From: Phytoseiulus persimilis
Taxonomy: Eukaryota; Arthropoda; Arachnida; Mesostigmata; Phytoseiidae
Assembly: GCA_037576195.1 (NCBI GenBank)
Contig: CM075104.1
Span: 24,320,211-24,384,210 of the forward strand
Length of the DNA: 64,000 bases
Direction of reading: 5' to 3'
The position numbers were made by a program, and so were the translations under genes. How positions within the stretch are numbered: position 1 is the stretch's first letter; each line of letters opens with the position of its first letter. Of the stretch, positions 34,801-48,159 are shown piece by piece. The notes beneath the pieces were generated by a model, which had not been told where the DNA came from, made no database searches, and worked only from the letters and a program-made list of their open reading frames with translations.

Positions 34801-37800
34801 TCCGCTCATGAGCATTCGGGATTATTTTCTCGCGATTGCTTTGGAGGGGCAACGAGTAGCAAAACCCTCGGACACAACCATTGTAGTTGAGCCACAAATA
34901 CCCTTCGTCTCATCGTCTCCGTTCGGTTATCCAGTGCATAGGATCGGAGGATCGAATTCGCCCTATCCTCTTTTGGGGAATCATTACGTTCTGAGAACTG
35001 AGATTTCGAACTCAGAAAGAGACGATCAAGTCAGATAATCCTGGCTACGGACCTCCTGCAGGAATGCTGTGGTCAACGCATAGGCAGAATGTTCCCAATT
35101 GTCACCGCACACTCGGGAGTTCGAAAACATCCAGTAGCGGGCTTTGAGTCCAAGTTTCGCTTTTGGGAAAGTGCCCACTCCGCGAACAGCCCGTTGTTCC
35201 GTTTGGATTCTGAGTCGTTTCCCATCCAAGAGACGCCCCGTTCACGGAGTCGCGCTATCACGCGGCTGTAGGAACGAATGTCGTCGGAATTTTACAATTC
35301 GCAAGCAGCGAGCTTTCGCGTGCTCGACAGGAAAATCGCCGCATTCAAGCTTTCCATTTCGAATAGCCGTGGACATTTCGCTTGTTGTGGAAGCCACTCG
35401 GGGGAGGTATGGTTTTTTTTTCCAGGATCTTAAAAAGATTTCATCGTTCTGATTGTATAAGGGGCGGTGGTCTTGTGTTGCTCGGTCGCAGGCGGTTCAG
35501 CCCGCTATTGAGGGAGCCGTGGCCGATGACCGTGTGTGAGTTGCTGGTATGGGACGAGTAATCATCGTTCTTAAGGGCCTGAAATACTATGAATCGCCAG
35601 AACATGGGATGATTGTGCCTTTTGTCGTCTTTCTCAATCCAGCTCTTTTCATTGGTAGCCTGTTCGAGACTGGCTCATTGGCGGCCGAAGTCTTGAGAGC
35701 GTTCGGATGCGATACAGAAAAGAGATTTTGTTCGCTCACAGCTGCCCGGGTATGCTCAAAGCGCGCCCTCGGACGAGCTCTGCGGGAAAAGGTAAAAAAA
35801 TGAGTGAAAAATATTTAGAGGTCCCGAATTCCCGAGCATGGAGTTGGCGTACTCCGACAGACTGTGATTGATTCGCCAGCGAGGGATTCGAGAGGCACGG
35901 AAGACAGCACTCGCGATTTTGCTTAGTTCGAATGGGCTCGTGAGCGATTTTTTGTGACGTCGCAAGCAAGTTGGCATTAGCAGGAAAAATGAGACGCGCA
36001 GGAGTTTGATCAGCGGCTTCGACACTTCGGAGTGCGACAAAAATTTCAACGCACGCATGGGATGTGGTGGTTGAAGATGATGACATAGTTCATTTGCGAA
36101 ACGCACTAAGAACGGTGCGAAATATGCTTCGTGTCGTTCTATCCGTCCGTCACTAGGTTGGCTCGTTGGCTGAAGCTTCGGCCGTTTGTCCGTTGCTTGG
36201 TTCGTCCATTCGTTTGACATGACGGCACCGCGGTCGGCGTCGTAATGTTTGAGTCAGGAGGGGTTTCTCATGCAATCCGGATGTGAAGTTCATTTGGAGT
36301 GGCGAGACGACTCTTCCGAATGTCGGTTCGCTCGTACGTCGTCACTAAGTGTCAGCTGGTTTGACCGGCAGACCGTCGTGCGGTCGATCCACGGCGGATT
36401 TTCTGGTTCCGACTCCTGACCTCGAGACCTCTTCGAAGCCCTCAAGTAGAGACACAGCAGACACTTTCACTTGCACCTGACTTAGCTCTGCGCCGTCCCT
36501 TGTGACGACAACGTGCGATGGTGATCATCACAGCGCTGAAAACGCTCCAAACTAACGGGCACGACGTTAGCTACAACGACACCATTACTTTTTTCGATTG
36601 AAAATGGTCAACAGGAGCAAGATGACGAAATTTCGGAAAGCTTCAAAGTCAATCGTAAAGTAAAAAAGTCGTTCAAGTTCTTCGTTCCATCTCTCATCTC
36701 TGGGTTCCCTCAATGACTCTCGAAAGAATCGAGTAGAGGAACGTTCATCGAAGAGAGTCCCATTACCTTGGCAATCGAGGACATCGCTCAAAACACCTCA
36801 GAATGCGATTAAGTCTCGGTCACGAGGTCGATTCCGCACGAGAGAGTTGAAGAGGCATCTCGTCAAGAGAGATTACGGTCCAAAGATGAGCGGGAGGAGA
36901 TAAGTGGAAGCTTTCCGATGAACGCGACGAAAGTGACATCTTTCTTGATGTAGCTAGACTCCTTCTGCTCGGTGCTCGTGACGAGTTTTCATTAAGCCCA
37001 GAAGGGCTGTTGTCCAGAGCGGCGAGTCTTGGGAGCGGCAGGTTCCCGGTCTGAGGTACTTCCTTCGCTTTCCGGGGATGGTTCACTTTCGGCGGTCTTG
37101 ATCACTTGGGAACAGCTTCGAAAGGGAACTGACTGCTTGGGTCCCACGCAGCGTTTTTTGCGAAGCCACTCTGGCTGATCAGATGACCGGAAAACCGGCT
37201 CCTGCACGTAGTTTTGAGAGGGTAGACATTGGCGGAGCTGAGAGACAGGTGAGCTACGTACACCACGTGATTCGTATGCACAATCGGATGATCGAATTTC
37301 GACGGCGATGTTGATCTGGCGTCCAGGTCTGAGAGACTCTGAGATCGGCACGCATGTCCATCATCCTGTTAGGTGAACGTCCGATTGGTGTCGATTTTCA
37401 CGTAACTGGAGAGGTCAGTCCAGCGATGAGCATTTTTCCTCAACAAGCACAATGTGCTGGAAGAAATTGGCGGAGACTAACGCCTAACATGCATGACTAG
37501 GTCCATCTGTCACGAGAGACGATGGTCATGCCGCCATGATGTCTATCAGACTATGTATAAGCATGGAAGCATCACGGGAGCTCAAGTATATTGCATCACC
37601 CAGTTCTCAAACTTTCTTCCGCTGAATTGTGAACGAGAGAGTATTTGCTTGAGTTTTTGCCGAGAGGCCGTAACTCAGGTCTAGCCTCAGCCCTGTCCCA
37701 TCACGATAGACTCTGATTCCGTGAAGAACAGGATCCGGAAATTTATAGACTCCGTCCGGAACGATGGGGCAGACTGACCGCAACAATAAATCGAACGAGT

Positions 37801-39188
37801 AAATGTATGAACGAAATTCATTCATTATACAAGCGAAAACCTCCTCCAGGAGTGGTTCTCGGGTGGCGCAAGGTGAAGGCTGAATCGAATTGTTCCCCAT
37901 TCATAGTGCCGCATGGGCGTATTGTGGAATTTTGTTTGCGGGCAACAATCCATGAAATTACCACCTTTAATAACTCCCTCGTGCTTTCTTTCAGAACTGG
38001 CAAAGTTTTGCAACTCTTTGTCGCTTCCGAGCTCGAAAAGCCACAGGGTCATGCGTGGATGCTGAATTGAAGACGTCAATCATCAAAAAATAGGAAACAT
38101 GACCCATGTTCCACACGTGTGGCATGTTCGAAACGTCAACCGCCCAACGATCCTCGGGCCGAGACTTCAGCTGAGCTCTGACAGAATCCGGCACTCCGAC
38201 ACAGCCGAAATAGGCACTTGCTTCCAAACGGCCAGCAGAGTTCCACTAGGGGCGAGTAAAACGAAGCCGCTTATCAATGACTGGATTCGATTAATGGGAC
38301 TTGGTTCGTTGGGAGGAGCGCAGAGCCAAACAAACAGAAGCGATCCGTTGCGACAAAACTCTCCGTTTCGGGAACGCAGATGCCGGCTTCTTCCCACAGA
38401 CGCCACTAAGTGTAAACGATCCGGCATCGGTCAACGAATAGGCGATTCGTATCCAGCATAGCATCTTCCGCCAACTGAATGGCGGGCCGGTGTCCAGCCA
38501 GCCAGCTCGGTAGACAGTCGTCGAAAACAATTCCAGTAAATTGGAGACGCTCTACTGATCATAAAAGCAGGAGCAATGATCCAAATCGAATCCAAAATAC
38601 CGACTGCTGCCTGTTCGAACGCTCAGCAGAATCGTCCAGAACCGAACGAGTCCGGCTCGGATGTTAAAGCCGAGTTGTCAACACGCTTACTGGGACGAGT
38701 CCGGTGCCTTCAACGATCAGCGAGCTGACTTCGGGGGCCACCCCGATCATCATCATGCTCGTTGGCTGGATTCGAAGCAAGAGTGGCATCACTCAGAGTC
38801 AATGGAGCGTTAAGTCAAGATATATTCAAGGAGCTTGGTCGACTTTGGCATTCTACCGTGACCAAACGAAAGCATTCTAATAGTCAGAAGTTCGAACGAC
38901 GATCGCCCTAAAACTAATACGCTAGCATGAATCATTGCTTTTAACGCGTCCGAATACACTCCCTCCCGAGCGCTCGCTTCCCTCGGAGCCCAATTTGTTA
39001 GCTGCGTATCGGATCTAGGACACAAATACGGAGCTGAGTGCTCGTCTGACATTTATACGAAGGACATCTACTTCCATCGAGGAAGTAAACTTATTCGTTC
39101 TGTGAAGCCTCAAGCGATGCTGTGGCCTGTCTGAGCATGCTCCTGTTCGGAAGCAGCGGAAAGTTCACCGAGAACGCTCGCTCTTCCT

Positions 39189-39207
39189 TCTCCTTTGCAG
39201 TCGATGG
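39189..39207 (+). repeat. copy 1 of a 19-nt exact direct repeat
   Basis: TCTCCTTTGCAGTCGATGG occurs here and again at 40479-40497. It reads like a splice acceptor (CTCCTTTGCAG) followed by TCGATGG. The flanks are not obviously alike. Confidence 0.6.
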
Positions 39208-40478
39208 GACTCAGCAGGTTGATTTGATCGGTCGAGTTCTAGATCGTATTCTGGTTCCCTTGTCTTGATTTCCCCTTGATAACACAAAGGGAGCCTAGGT
39301 TGGGGAAAGGATGAAAATTAATTCTGCCTGTTTCCGGGAAGGACCGCTCAAAGTGACAGTTTTCGATATCAGGAGTTTCTCGATGCTCTATTTCAGCCAG
39401 TACTTTTCACTCGGTTCCTCGTCGGACAGTTACACACCATGGTTTTGGTGCCGACTTCGACAACTATTCGGTTTTCGTTATTTTCCACGGAGGCTCTCAT
39501 TTTTCCATGGGCCTTAAAAACGAAACAGTCCCGAGCGATAAGTTTCGCGGTAAATTTCCCTTTAGAGCTCTTAGTTCCCGACGTATTCGAGCCGAGAAAT
39601 CATGATTCTCACCATTGGAGTCAACGGGGAATCGATGAAATCCCATTGACCCTCCTCTGACCTTACTTGGATTTCCCATCATCCATCATCTTTTGGGGTG
39701 GGCTTGTCAGAGCCACCCTGTCGTCATGTTACAGCTGGACCACGTCGCTCAGAGAGGTTTCCGCTTCCCTGGACCCTTTTCGTCGAGTGCTCTCTGAACA
39801 ACTCCAGTCTCCCTCCGTCCCGAGAAAACCAGATAGGGTTTCTGCAAGCAGCTTCTACCTATTTTTGTCTCCAGTGGTCGCAACCTGCACGCTCGCCTAC
39901 CAGCGTGAGTTTTAGCCCGACGTAGTCGCCAAGTGTGCCCGTTCCATTCCGGAGCTCCGCTTAGAATGGCCTAGAAGTTAGAGACTAACGAGTCACAGTT
40001 CGCTCCGGGAGGCGTTAGTGAGCTGCTTCGAAGTATAAACTCAAATCCAACCTCTACGAGACGCGGGAAGGAGAATAAATGTCAAACTGGAGCGTCGAGC
40101 AGGGGCACTTGAGAAAATCGGGGCTCGGAGAGTGATTGGTGAGCATGAAGATTCGGCGAGAGAGATTATATGATAGAATTCACCGAGAGGATACTCGGCA
40201 TGTGGGAACAAGAAACGCAGAGGTCGTGGATCTGTCTCCTGAAGAACTATCACAGAAATTCATATGAGAATGGCTGACCCCATTCGCACTGACTCTTCAA
40301 AAGTTAGTACACGAGCTTCGACCGAATGAGGCTTCAATTGCGGTGGAACAGTTCATCTGAACAGGAGCTAGTGATGATGAGATCGTCCTCGAATTCAATC
40401 CACTTCAATCGCCGTCGCAGGGAACATCGGAGTAAACGGAAGTACCTCAAGGTGGTCTCTTGAAGCCTCATTCATCGC

Positions 40479-40497
40479 TCTCCTTTGCAGTCGATGG
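40479..40497 (+). repeat. copy 2 of a 19-nt exact direct repeat
   Basis: Identical over 19 nt to 39189-39207. Downstream, one plus frame stays open for 23 codons after the putative acceptor before a stop. Confidence 0.6.
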
Positions 40498-41987
40498 AGA
40501 AGAAAAGCAGTTCCCCGGCGCTGCGGCGACCACAGCCCTCGTCGCTACTTCCCGCTGGATGACAAACGATCGGTCGGATTATTTGACGCAGAAATGGAAG
40601 AGATAAACGTTTGGGTGTGCTTTCGAACTGCGTTGGTGCCCTGAAAACAAAATTTCCAACAAATTTTCTGGCATTCCACAGATTGATGCTTTCGGAGTAT
40701 TTCCTGCACAAACACTATTCGAGTTCTTCACAACACTCCATTATTACCGACGTTTCTTCTTCCTTCGGCCCGCGGCCATTGTGGTCGTTGCGCGCAAGCC
40801 CGTAGCTAGTCACGATCGTAATTCCTCGAGAACCCAATCACTCGGAAGGAATCATCGTTTGGAGAACACCCGAATCTCAGAGCCCCATCTTCTATCGTTC
40901 CCCCCACCGGCTCCCGCGGAGTGGAATTGTAGGCGGCTGACGGATAGGAACGAATCGATCGCTGCGCTCAGGCCTCCCGGGGCAAACGTCGACACAATGC
41001 AAACGCGCTCATTCTGGTCCATCCAGCCTCTGGACGAAATTTCCCAGACTCGCACTACACTCAGCTCGAGAGGTTGAACAACAGTTTTATCGACGGGGTA
41101 GAGCGCTTCTGAGATAGTTCAAGACGGCATAGCTCCACCTGGTGAAAACTGTGTAAACCTGGGCGTTCGCACGAGGTATCTCACTAAATTATATCTTGGG
41201 AATATATCTGAGACATTCTTCTTCGACTAGAGAGCAGATGTGAAATGATGTTCGTCCGTGAGTACTGATATTATTGATATTCGCTCGGGATTCGGGTTCT
41301 TCGGAATATCGTCGCGTCTCCGAACTCCGGGCGATCCAGGAATACTGGAACGCTTGGAGCTGAAGCGATTCCCATGAGCAATGACCAATTCCACTGCGCT
41401 CAGCTAACCATTGGCGGTCGCAACTGAGTGCGGAACATGACAATAAAAGCTAATATTCAGACCAGTTAGGCGGTTTGCCTTATTGCTGTGATTAAATCCA
41501 AGCTCCCAAGTCACATCATCTCGACCTCGTCCAAAACATGAGTCGGGATCCGCTTTTCAGAACGAATAGCGTTACCGAACACGCTCATGAATACCAGCGC
41601 AGATCCCTAGCGGCCTCCTGAGACAATCTCATGAGCGTGAGCTATCACATAGAGGTAGCGTAGTGGAGGAGGGACGGATTCAGCTCATCGCTTCGACACC
41701 TCTCGTTAACACCTTATGTGAATTGTGGGCGCGAGTACCGCAGGTAGAACTGCGTCGCGGCCAATCTCGAATTCATTCAGCTCATGAATGGCACACGCCA
41801 GAGAACAGATTCCGAGGATGAAATGATTGGATGTTCTCGGAAAGAAGCGGTTGGTGCTTCTCTCGAGGCACGAGCTCTGAAGGCCGCTTCACAGTTGGGT
41901 TTTCGTATAGCCATGGTAACAAGATCATATCTCTGAGCTCTCCTACGAGCCGGGGAATGAATCATGTTGCAGTGATCCTGGACTGAA

Positions 41988-42000
41988 CCCCCCCCCCCCC
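41988..42000. repeat. poly-C tract (13 C)
   Basis: A homopolymer of 13 cytosines on the plus strand, the smaller relative of the tract at 45875. No transposon end was recognised next to it. Confidence 0.85.
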
Positions 42001-42804
42001 TTCATATCAGGGAAGTTCTTAATCCTGAGCGGATATTTTCTTTGGGCCGAAATTGAAGGAAACGTTTGCCATGCACTGCACTCGAGGGAAGAGGGAGAGT
42101 GGGTTCAGCATCGAGCGGAGAGGCGCTTCGCTTACTCCCGTGACCTACGAGACTTTCGAGAGAGCGAATATTTTTTGTGAAGCTCGCCTCACAATGTCGC
42201 AGACCTTTTTCTCGGCGGCTACGTTGGTAGGCTTGGTCTGAAAATGCTCCTAGCTAGTTAAACAATGATGCGTCACTTTAGTTTTCGATCTCCCTGACGC
42301 ACTCTTCTCTCCTTGACGGAAGTCTGCGCTTAGGTGGGAGGAAGCTTTTTCAAGTACATTGAAAACGCGAATTCCAAGCGCATCCAGATGCGACAAGCAC
42401 GGCCGTGGAGAGATTGATCCAGTTGCAATCCGAGCCCCACCGAGTGTCACTCGATAGGTGTCCCGGGATCCCTGATTGACCGAGGCATGATCATTCCATT
42501 TTGTCCTATACACCCCCGATTTCGGAGGCTCAAAAGCGTCCGTCGTCTTCCCACATGGGTTTTGTGGGCATCCAGGGGGCGGCAGTTCCATGCGTGGAGT
42601 TCCTCCGACGAAAACGATTCATGAGTTTCCGCTCACCCGAGCTTGGGTTGGATTTCTCCCAGTCAGCATCACCAACCGCAACCAAGATCCCTCGACGCGA
42701 AATTCCAAAGGTTCGTTGTGCGCTGAGTTCGTCATCTGACAAGTCTGTTGTACACCAAGTTCTTCAACGAAGGAATTCGTCATACGAAGAGTCCCTTGTC
42801 TTAT

Positions 42805-42985
42805 AACTTCTTTATCTCCAACATTTTAGGCGAGTTCCCTCTCCGTAGGTCGTTCTTGATCTTCCGAGCACAGAACCCCTCCAAATATCGAGCGGCTGCT
42901 TCGGGCATCGTGCCGATCAGCTCCCCCGAGCTGTTGGCGATCGGGTGCATGAACAATATTCCGCGCCCGGGGTTTCCCTACTCGA
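42805..42985 (-). other. short protein-like open frame ending in a stop (possible last exon or gene fragment)
   Basis: On the minus strand a 59-codon frame with GC-rich third positions reads GRGILFMHPIANSSGELIG, then TMPEAAARYLEGFCARKIK, and ends LEIKKL-stop at about 42805. The composition and codon choice resemble the real genes of this window. It opens right after GAGTAG, which could be an acceptor, but the sequence upstream is not pyrimidine-rich. I do not recognise the family. It may be the last exon of a minus-strand gene, a pseudogene fragment, or coincidence, because frames of this length are common by chance. Confidence 0.25.
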
Positions 42986-43685
42986 TCCGTACGGCTCCCG
43001 TCCGGTGTTGCTGATTGCGGATCTTTCAAACGCTGCCGGGTTTCAAGGCGCTGAACGTCTCAGGAGGCGCTCTTGGCGCCTGAAACTCGGAAGTGTGATC
43101 TAAGCGACAAAGCAACCCTCTCGAGCGAAGATTTTAGATGATGCTTTGCAAGGAGGAAGCATTTCCTGAAAGATGCTCAGGAACTCCTGAAATCCAAACT
43201 GTAGCGATCGGGAGGTTATGTTTCGGTGGGAGAATGTATCCCATGTGACACTTGGTCGGAAGGGGATATCGGAAAGATGTCAAAGGCCGCGAACAGAAGG
43301 ACGCGTTAGTGCCCTTTCGGTGGAATCGGTCCCTGCGGTCCAAGGAAGCGCATCGCCGCTGTAGACTCGGGGGTCCAAAGTGATGGAAACTTCTCGAGAC
43401 GCCCGTACTGTTGACAACGGAATTGAGAACCCAATGAATCAGCAGTTCGGAACCGTCGGAGAGTTGGCTCCATCATCATCAGTCGTCGATCACACTCTTT
43501 GGCCATTTTTCGATCGAACTCGTGGCTGAAAGCAGACTCATTGTCTGAGGCTGAAACTTCCGCTTTGGTATCCGATTCAGGCCCAAGCGATTGGGCTTGG
43601 GTCGTGGGCTTCGTGTCTGTCTGGGCAGAACAAGCACAGCCGCATCACTGGACGGAAAGCATGAATTCCCTGTCCCGGATTTCTG

Positions 43686-43735
43686 GGCTCCGAGACTTTT
43701 TGGCCGAAAGCCCCACAGGCTCCGAGACTTTTTGG
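43686..43735. repeat. 18-nt direct repeat, period 32
   Basis: GGCTCCGAGACTTTTTGG occurs at 43686-43703 and 43718-43735. It is a local two-copy tandem duplication. Confidence 0.8.
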
Positions 43736-45874
43736 TGCCGGTCATTCCATCCGAAGAGTTTCCGGCTTTGGATACCTCGGCTCCTATGGGCGGCAGTCGT
43801 TTGTGAACCAGGCTGTGGACGAAACTCACGTCCCCGGAGATCCTCCATCATTTCCATGATTCCACGGCTCGTTATGAAAAAACTAAGCGCACTGGTGGCG
43901 GTTGTAAGCCAAACTGAAAGAATACGAAAGGGTCCAGATTCGCCATTCCTTGTCCCCCGTGCTTACATGAAATCATGAAAATTAACCATGCTCACCCGAG
44001 GATCATGCACAGTATCCTGCGGGGATGACCGCCACCATTAGAAGCAGAAATGTCTGTGGCTGAAAAGGCTTTAGGCTGATCAGTCTCGGGTTTAAAGTTT
44101 CTAAGGGCCGGAGTGTCCGAGGCGGGCCAGGAGGTCGGAAAATCAAACTTACGGTCCACATGTTGGAAGCTTTTCTAGGTAACTTGAATCTACGCGTCGT
44201 GGAGACTATTCCTCCTAGACGTCAACCCATTCAGGGTATGTGTTTCCCTCACCATGAAGAGAATTCATCAGAGGTTTGCCTCACGAAGCCGGTCTCCTGC
44301 ATCCACGAGTCGAGTTGCGTTTTCCCAGGTTCAATCCGGCGCCTTTGCCGGAGGACGAGTTTATTGTGCACTGTCTGCTGGGGGTCTCGTTGTTTTTCTT
44401 CAGGTCCCTCTCGTGTTCTTCCTTGGTTTCCAGAATAGCAGATTCAATGTCTGCGACTACTTTTCGATTCTGATTGTAATCCGATCTTGCGATCCTCGAG
44501 TAATACAAAACTCGATTCAGATTCTAAACGCACTCAGGGAGTCTCTCCGCAGCTATCCAGAGCCTCTGGAGGATTGTTCCATAATGGGGGCCTCGAATCG
44601 ACGCAATCGACGAGTGATCAATGCTCATTCTCAGGCGCACTTTTGGAAGTTCGGGATGACCGAGCAGGGCTTGGGCCTGCGGTATTATTCATGCCTGACC
44701 ATGCTCTCTCAACTCCATTATTTTACAAACTCACTGATTTCCCAATCTGGAATCGTCTGGCCGCCCTCAAGCGGCAATGGGTGTGTGGAATTGCCGAAGG
44801 CCAGCTCCAAGCAAAAGAGGGGGTCTGGCGCTCTCGCGACATAACACGTCGTCGATTGATGGGAATTCCACTCCGAGTTCATGTGAATTGCAAGATCGGA
44901 AAGGTCTCAGATCGAATGATGAGGCTGTTGCCAGAGCGAATCGATGTGAAAACCAATGGAAGGAATATTCATAGCATGTCGTGATCAAGCTTCCCATGGG
45001 TACACATGTACATATATCAAGCTCCATATTCTCAAACTCGTCCCGGTTGGCTTCTCTGTCAAACTGGTTCCTCAGCTTTGATGACGTCCTCCTCATTCAA
45101 GGAGAGTTTCCCTATCTTTCGAACCAAGCACCCTACCCCGAAACTTCATGACCTCGAACCACAGTGAGCTCGATGAGGGAGGTCAGCTGAACAATGCAAC
45201 TCAAGTTGTCAGGGACGGGCAGACCACGACTCGCCGAAGCTCTCAGAGCCTGCCGTCAGTGAATATTGTCCCCAAAGAGAATTCCAGTTGACCTGCTGCT
45301 GGATGGCTGTTCTTGCTCATGAGTCTTGGGTTGTCAATGGTGTCTTGGAGGAAGGGCGGTCTTCTCTCCGAGGAGGTCAAGGATTCAATTGCCAATTTGC
45401 AACTCAACACTGTCAGGCGGGGATGATTGTTCGACGGCTGGATGCCATCCAGATCACCGACCCCACAGGAGTTCGACGGGGGAATCATTGGCAAGACGAC
45501 AGTGGTGGGATTACTTGTAGTATCGGCGTACGCATACACCATTCAAATATTTTACAGCGAGAGAAGTGCACGGGGCCAACTCCGAGCCTCTCGAGCAATC
45601 GTTAAAGGATTGATCGTTGTGCAGTAATGATGCCGGACGCTCAGAGGAAACGCCCTTCTTCAATTCCGATATTTTTCGGAACTCTTACGGGCATGTCACC
45701 ATCAAAGGGGAAGAGTCAAAGGGAGGAGAGGTCGAAGAGGACCGATGCTATTCACTTTGCGGACATCTGTGGAGCAGAATAATTAGCTCATACCGGAGCC
45801 GAGCCGAGTATGACGATGACGCACCGTTCGCCTGAGAAGTTTACGAGGGAGTCCAGTACGGAGAAATTAACTCT

Positions 45875-45921
45875 CCCCCCCCCCCCCCCCCCCCCCCTAA
45901 AAAAATCTGGGTACGCCCCTG
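45875..45921 (-). mobile_element. hAT-type transposon end with 23-C tract
   Basis: Read on the minus strand from 45921 inward the sequence is CAGGGGCGTACCCAGATTTT, then T/A and 23 G. Termini of the CAGGGGCGTACCCAG form with a subterminal poly-G run are typical of a widespread group of hAT elements in animals. The opposite terminus was not found nearby, so I can only mark this end; the element body would lie to the left of 45921. Its length and whether it is autonomous are unknown. Confidence 0.45.
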
Positions 45922-48111
45922 TTCTCAGAGTCCATGTGAACTTGCGTTAATCCCGAGTGTTTCAGGGGACAACACGATATAAATTGATGGTTTGAAGTAT
46001 TGCAAGGCTTCAAGCCATCAATGCGAATTCATTCGAAAATTCAGTCGAACCTCATATCCCGCGAACGCTCTTCCTGATCAAGATGATCCACCCGTTTCGT
46101 TTGGTAGGTATCGAGCATCGGTAGAAATCTAGCTGTGGATTGGGACACTCAGCAGAGTTTCGCACTATATAGGGAATTTTCCGCGCCGCTATCGATGTGG
46201 ATTCTGTTCTCTCACCGATAGTGCTTGAGCATGAGAGGGATCTCTGCTTGATTCGGATTCCGAGGTTCGACCCAAGAACTCTTGCCAGTTCGTTGATTCG
46301 CGGTCGTATGGCGCCAGGTCCACCCGTTGAAGCTCGGATTCGATCTCGACTCGGATCAATGTTCCCGGCAAAAGCCCCGACCGGATCCCAGAGCCTCAAG
46401 GTGTAATCGCTGGTTTCCTAGTTGACTGGTTTGAGAATAACGAGAAGATCCCCAATAAAATATCTCCCAAGTCCTGATTAAAATCGATGAGCGGTTGAAC
46501 AACGAGGACTTGGCTCATGAATCTGAGCAATTTAGAGCTGTTGTGCGCGCAACTAGCTGTCCACTGATAAAATCCCGAGTAAACGGTGAACCGATCTCTA
46601 CTTGCAGAAGCCGCAGTCGGATCGAATGCAGCGTGCTCCCCCATGCGATTACACGCATCCTCACAATCTAGAGGCAAACCCGTTTCCTCGAATTGAATAG
46701 ATATCGTCAGTCTCGAATCCGCTGTCGGAAAATATGAGCCGCGCACGAAGAATCGCTCCTGAAAACACTCTGCTTGCTTGCTTGGGTTAGTTTTGTGGGA
46801 GCGGCCATCGTGACTCGGTGTGTCCTCGGGCATCGCGCGAAATCCGCATTCAAACCTGCTCTCGTGAGAAATCCTATTCATGGACTCGGTGAATTGCTGC
46901 GAACGTAATTGGATGCTGAATCCCAAGAGGTCAGCTTCAAAATTGCCCTATCCACCATGCGGCCCACTTTGACGAGTTTCTCGGTTGAGCCTCGTCGAAC
47001 TACTATCCTCGACCATGATTTGAGTCGTTGTCAACGAATCATGGACCACTCGGTGGATTCAATGTTCGACTATAGCAGCATGTTCACTGGCAGGAAGAAG
47101 ATAACTGACAGCTAGATAGGGAATCTGGAAGACTCAGGATCTTGTTCACTCGAACGCACATTGCTTATATTGGAGCAACACCGAAAACTCTACTCGAAGA
47201 CGGGAAGCTCCGGAGGGCAGCTCCCCGTTTCGCTTCGACCCTACAAGAGGAACCCACAAACTGCTTCTTACATCATGGTCTGAACTATTCATCCCTATTT
47301 CAAACGCGCTCCTGAGCAGAGTACGACTCTTAAAATATAGCCCGAAGTCGATCGATCTTGTACAAGTGCATGGAGAGCAAACGCACTTATCCCGCCCGGA
47401 CGAGCTTCGTCCTCCCAGATTTTCTCCAGGTGATGAAACTTCTGTGACCCTTCAGATGTAGCGAGGCATCAGAAATCAAACCTGAGGGAGACGAAAGAAT
47501 AATCGTGAGACGTAGCCGTAATATTCGAGAAAGTCTGACGTGCCTCAACTTCGGCGAATATCTCTGTGGTTCATCCTTCTAGACTCCGAGATTCATTGAT
47601 AGGCCCATGAAAGCTTTGGAAAGGGAAGCTCTCATCCCTCGTCGTGTTGATGGCCTTGATAGCGGTATCTGAAGGTGCATTGCTCTGGAAACCCGCAAGC
47701 GCAGAACTTGGCTTCGTCGAGGGACAACCGTAGCTTGGCTGCCGGTTCATGACCTGCTGATGATCGCCGTTGAGGGACCAGATCCCTGAACGAAATCGAA
47801 GATTCCGCTGAATATTGTTCGAACGGATATGCCGCTGATACTTTATTGAGAATCCTACGCATCGATGCCGATGAGGCGCGGTGTTGTGGGATATCTTTCC
47901 GCATGTTTATCGCGCGATAAACTCCCCGAGCTGGCGTAGAGGATGCGCGGGATAGAGATCCTCCCTCACGGAATGCAACGCTTCGAGCTGTGCGGGCCGG
48001 TGCCTCGTTGAGAGAATCGATGGAATCGATTTCGATGCCAAGTTGGTTCTCAAGGGATGGGTCTCAACGGTTTTTCGATAAAGCCCACCGAGAGGAACGC
48101 TGATCATGAGT

Positions 48112-48148
48112 TATGATGATGATCATCGTCGTCATTATCATCATCACA
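48112..48148. repeat. ATG/ATC-rich trinucleotide tract, partly palindromic
   Basis: Imperfect GAT, CGT and CAT triplets form a short low-complexity run that can fold back on itself, immediately left of the poly-C tract at 48160. Confidence 0.6.
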
Positions 48149-48159
48149 TATATGACTTG

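Larger units (their letters stand above)
31861..41987. other. 10-kb stretch without a supported gene
   Basis: Only chance-length open frames are seen. Minus-strand frames around 33.2-33.8 kb, 34.2-34.5 kb and 36.8-37.35 kb look somewhat protein-like, but none carries a domain I recognise or a clear splice pair. No CAMSAP coiled-coil or CKK exon is visible. Positions 36141-36216 carry another degenerate GTCC/GTTG-type tetranucleotide tract. Confidence 0.45.

Noticed and set aside
44254..44984. Two overlapping plus-strand frames (about 196 and 165 codons)
   Set aside because: Both are in different phases over the same DNA and show no domain; probably chance, or relic sequence.
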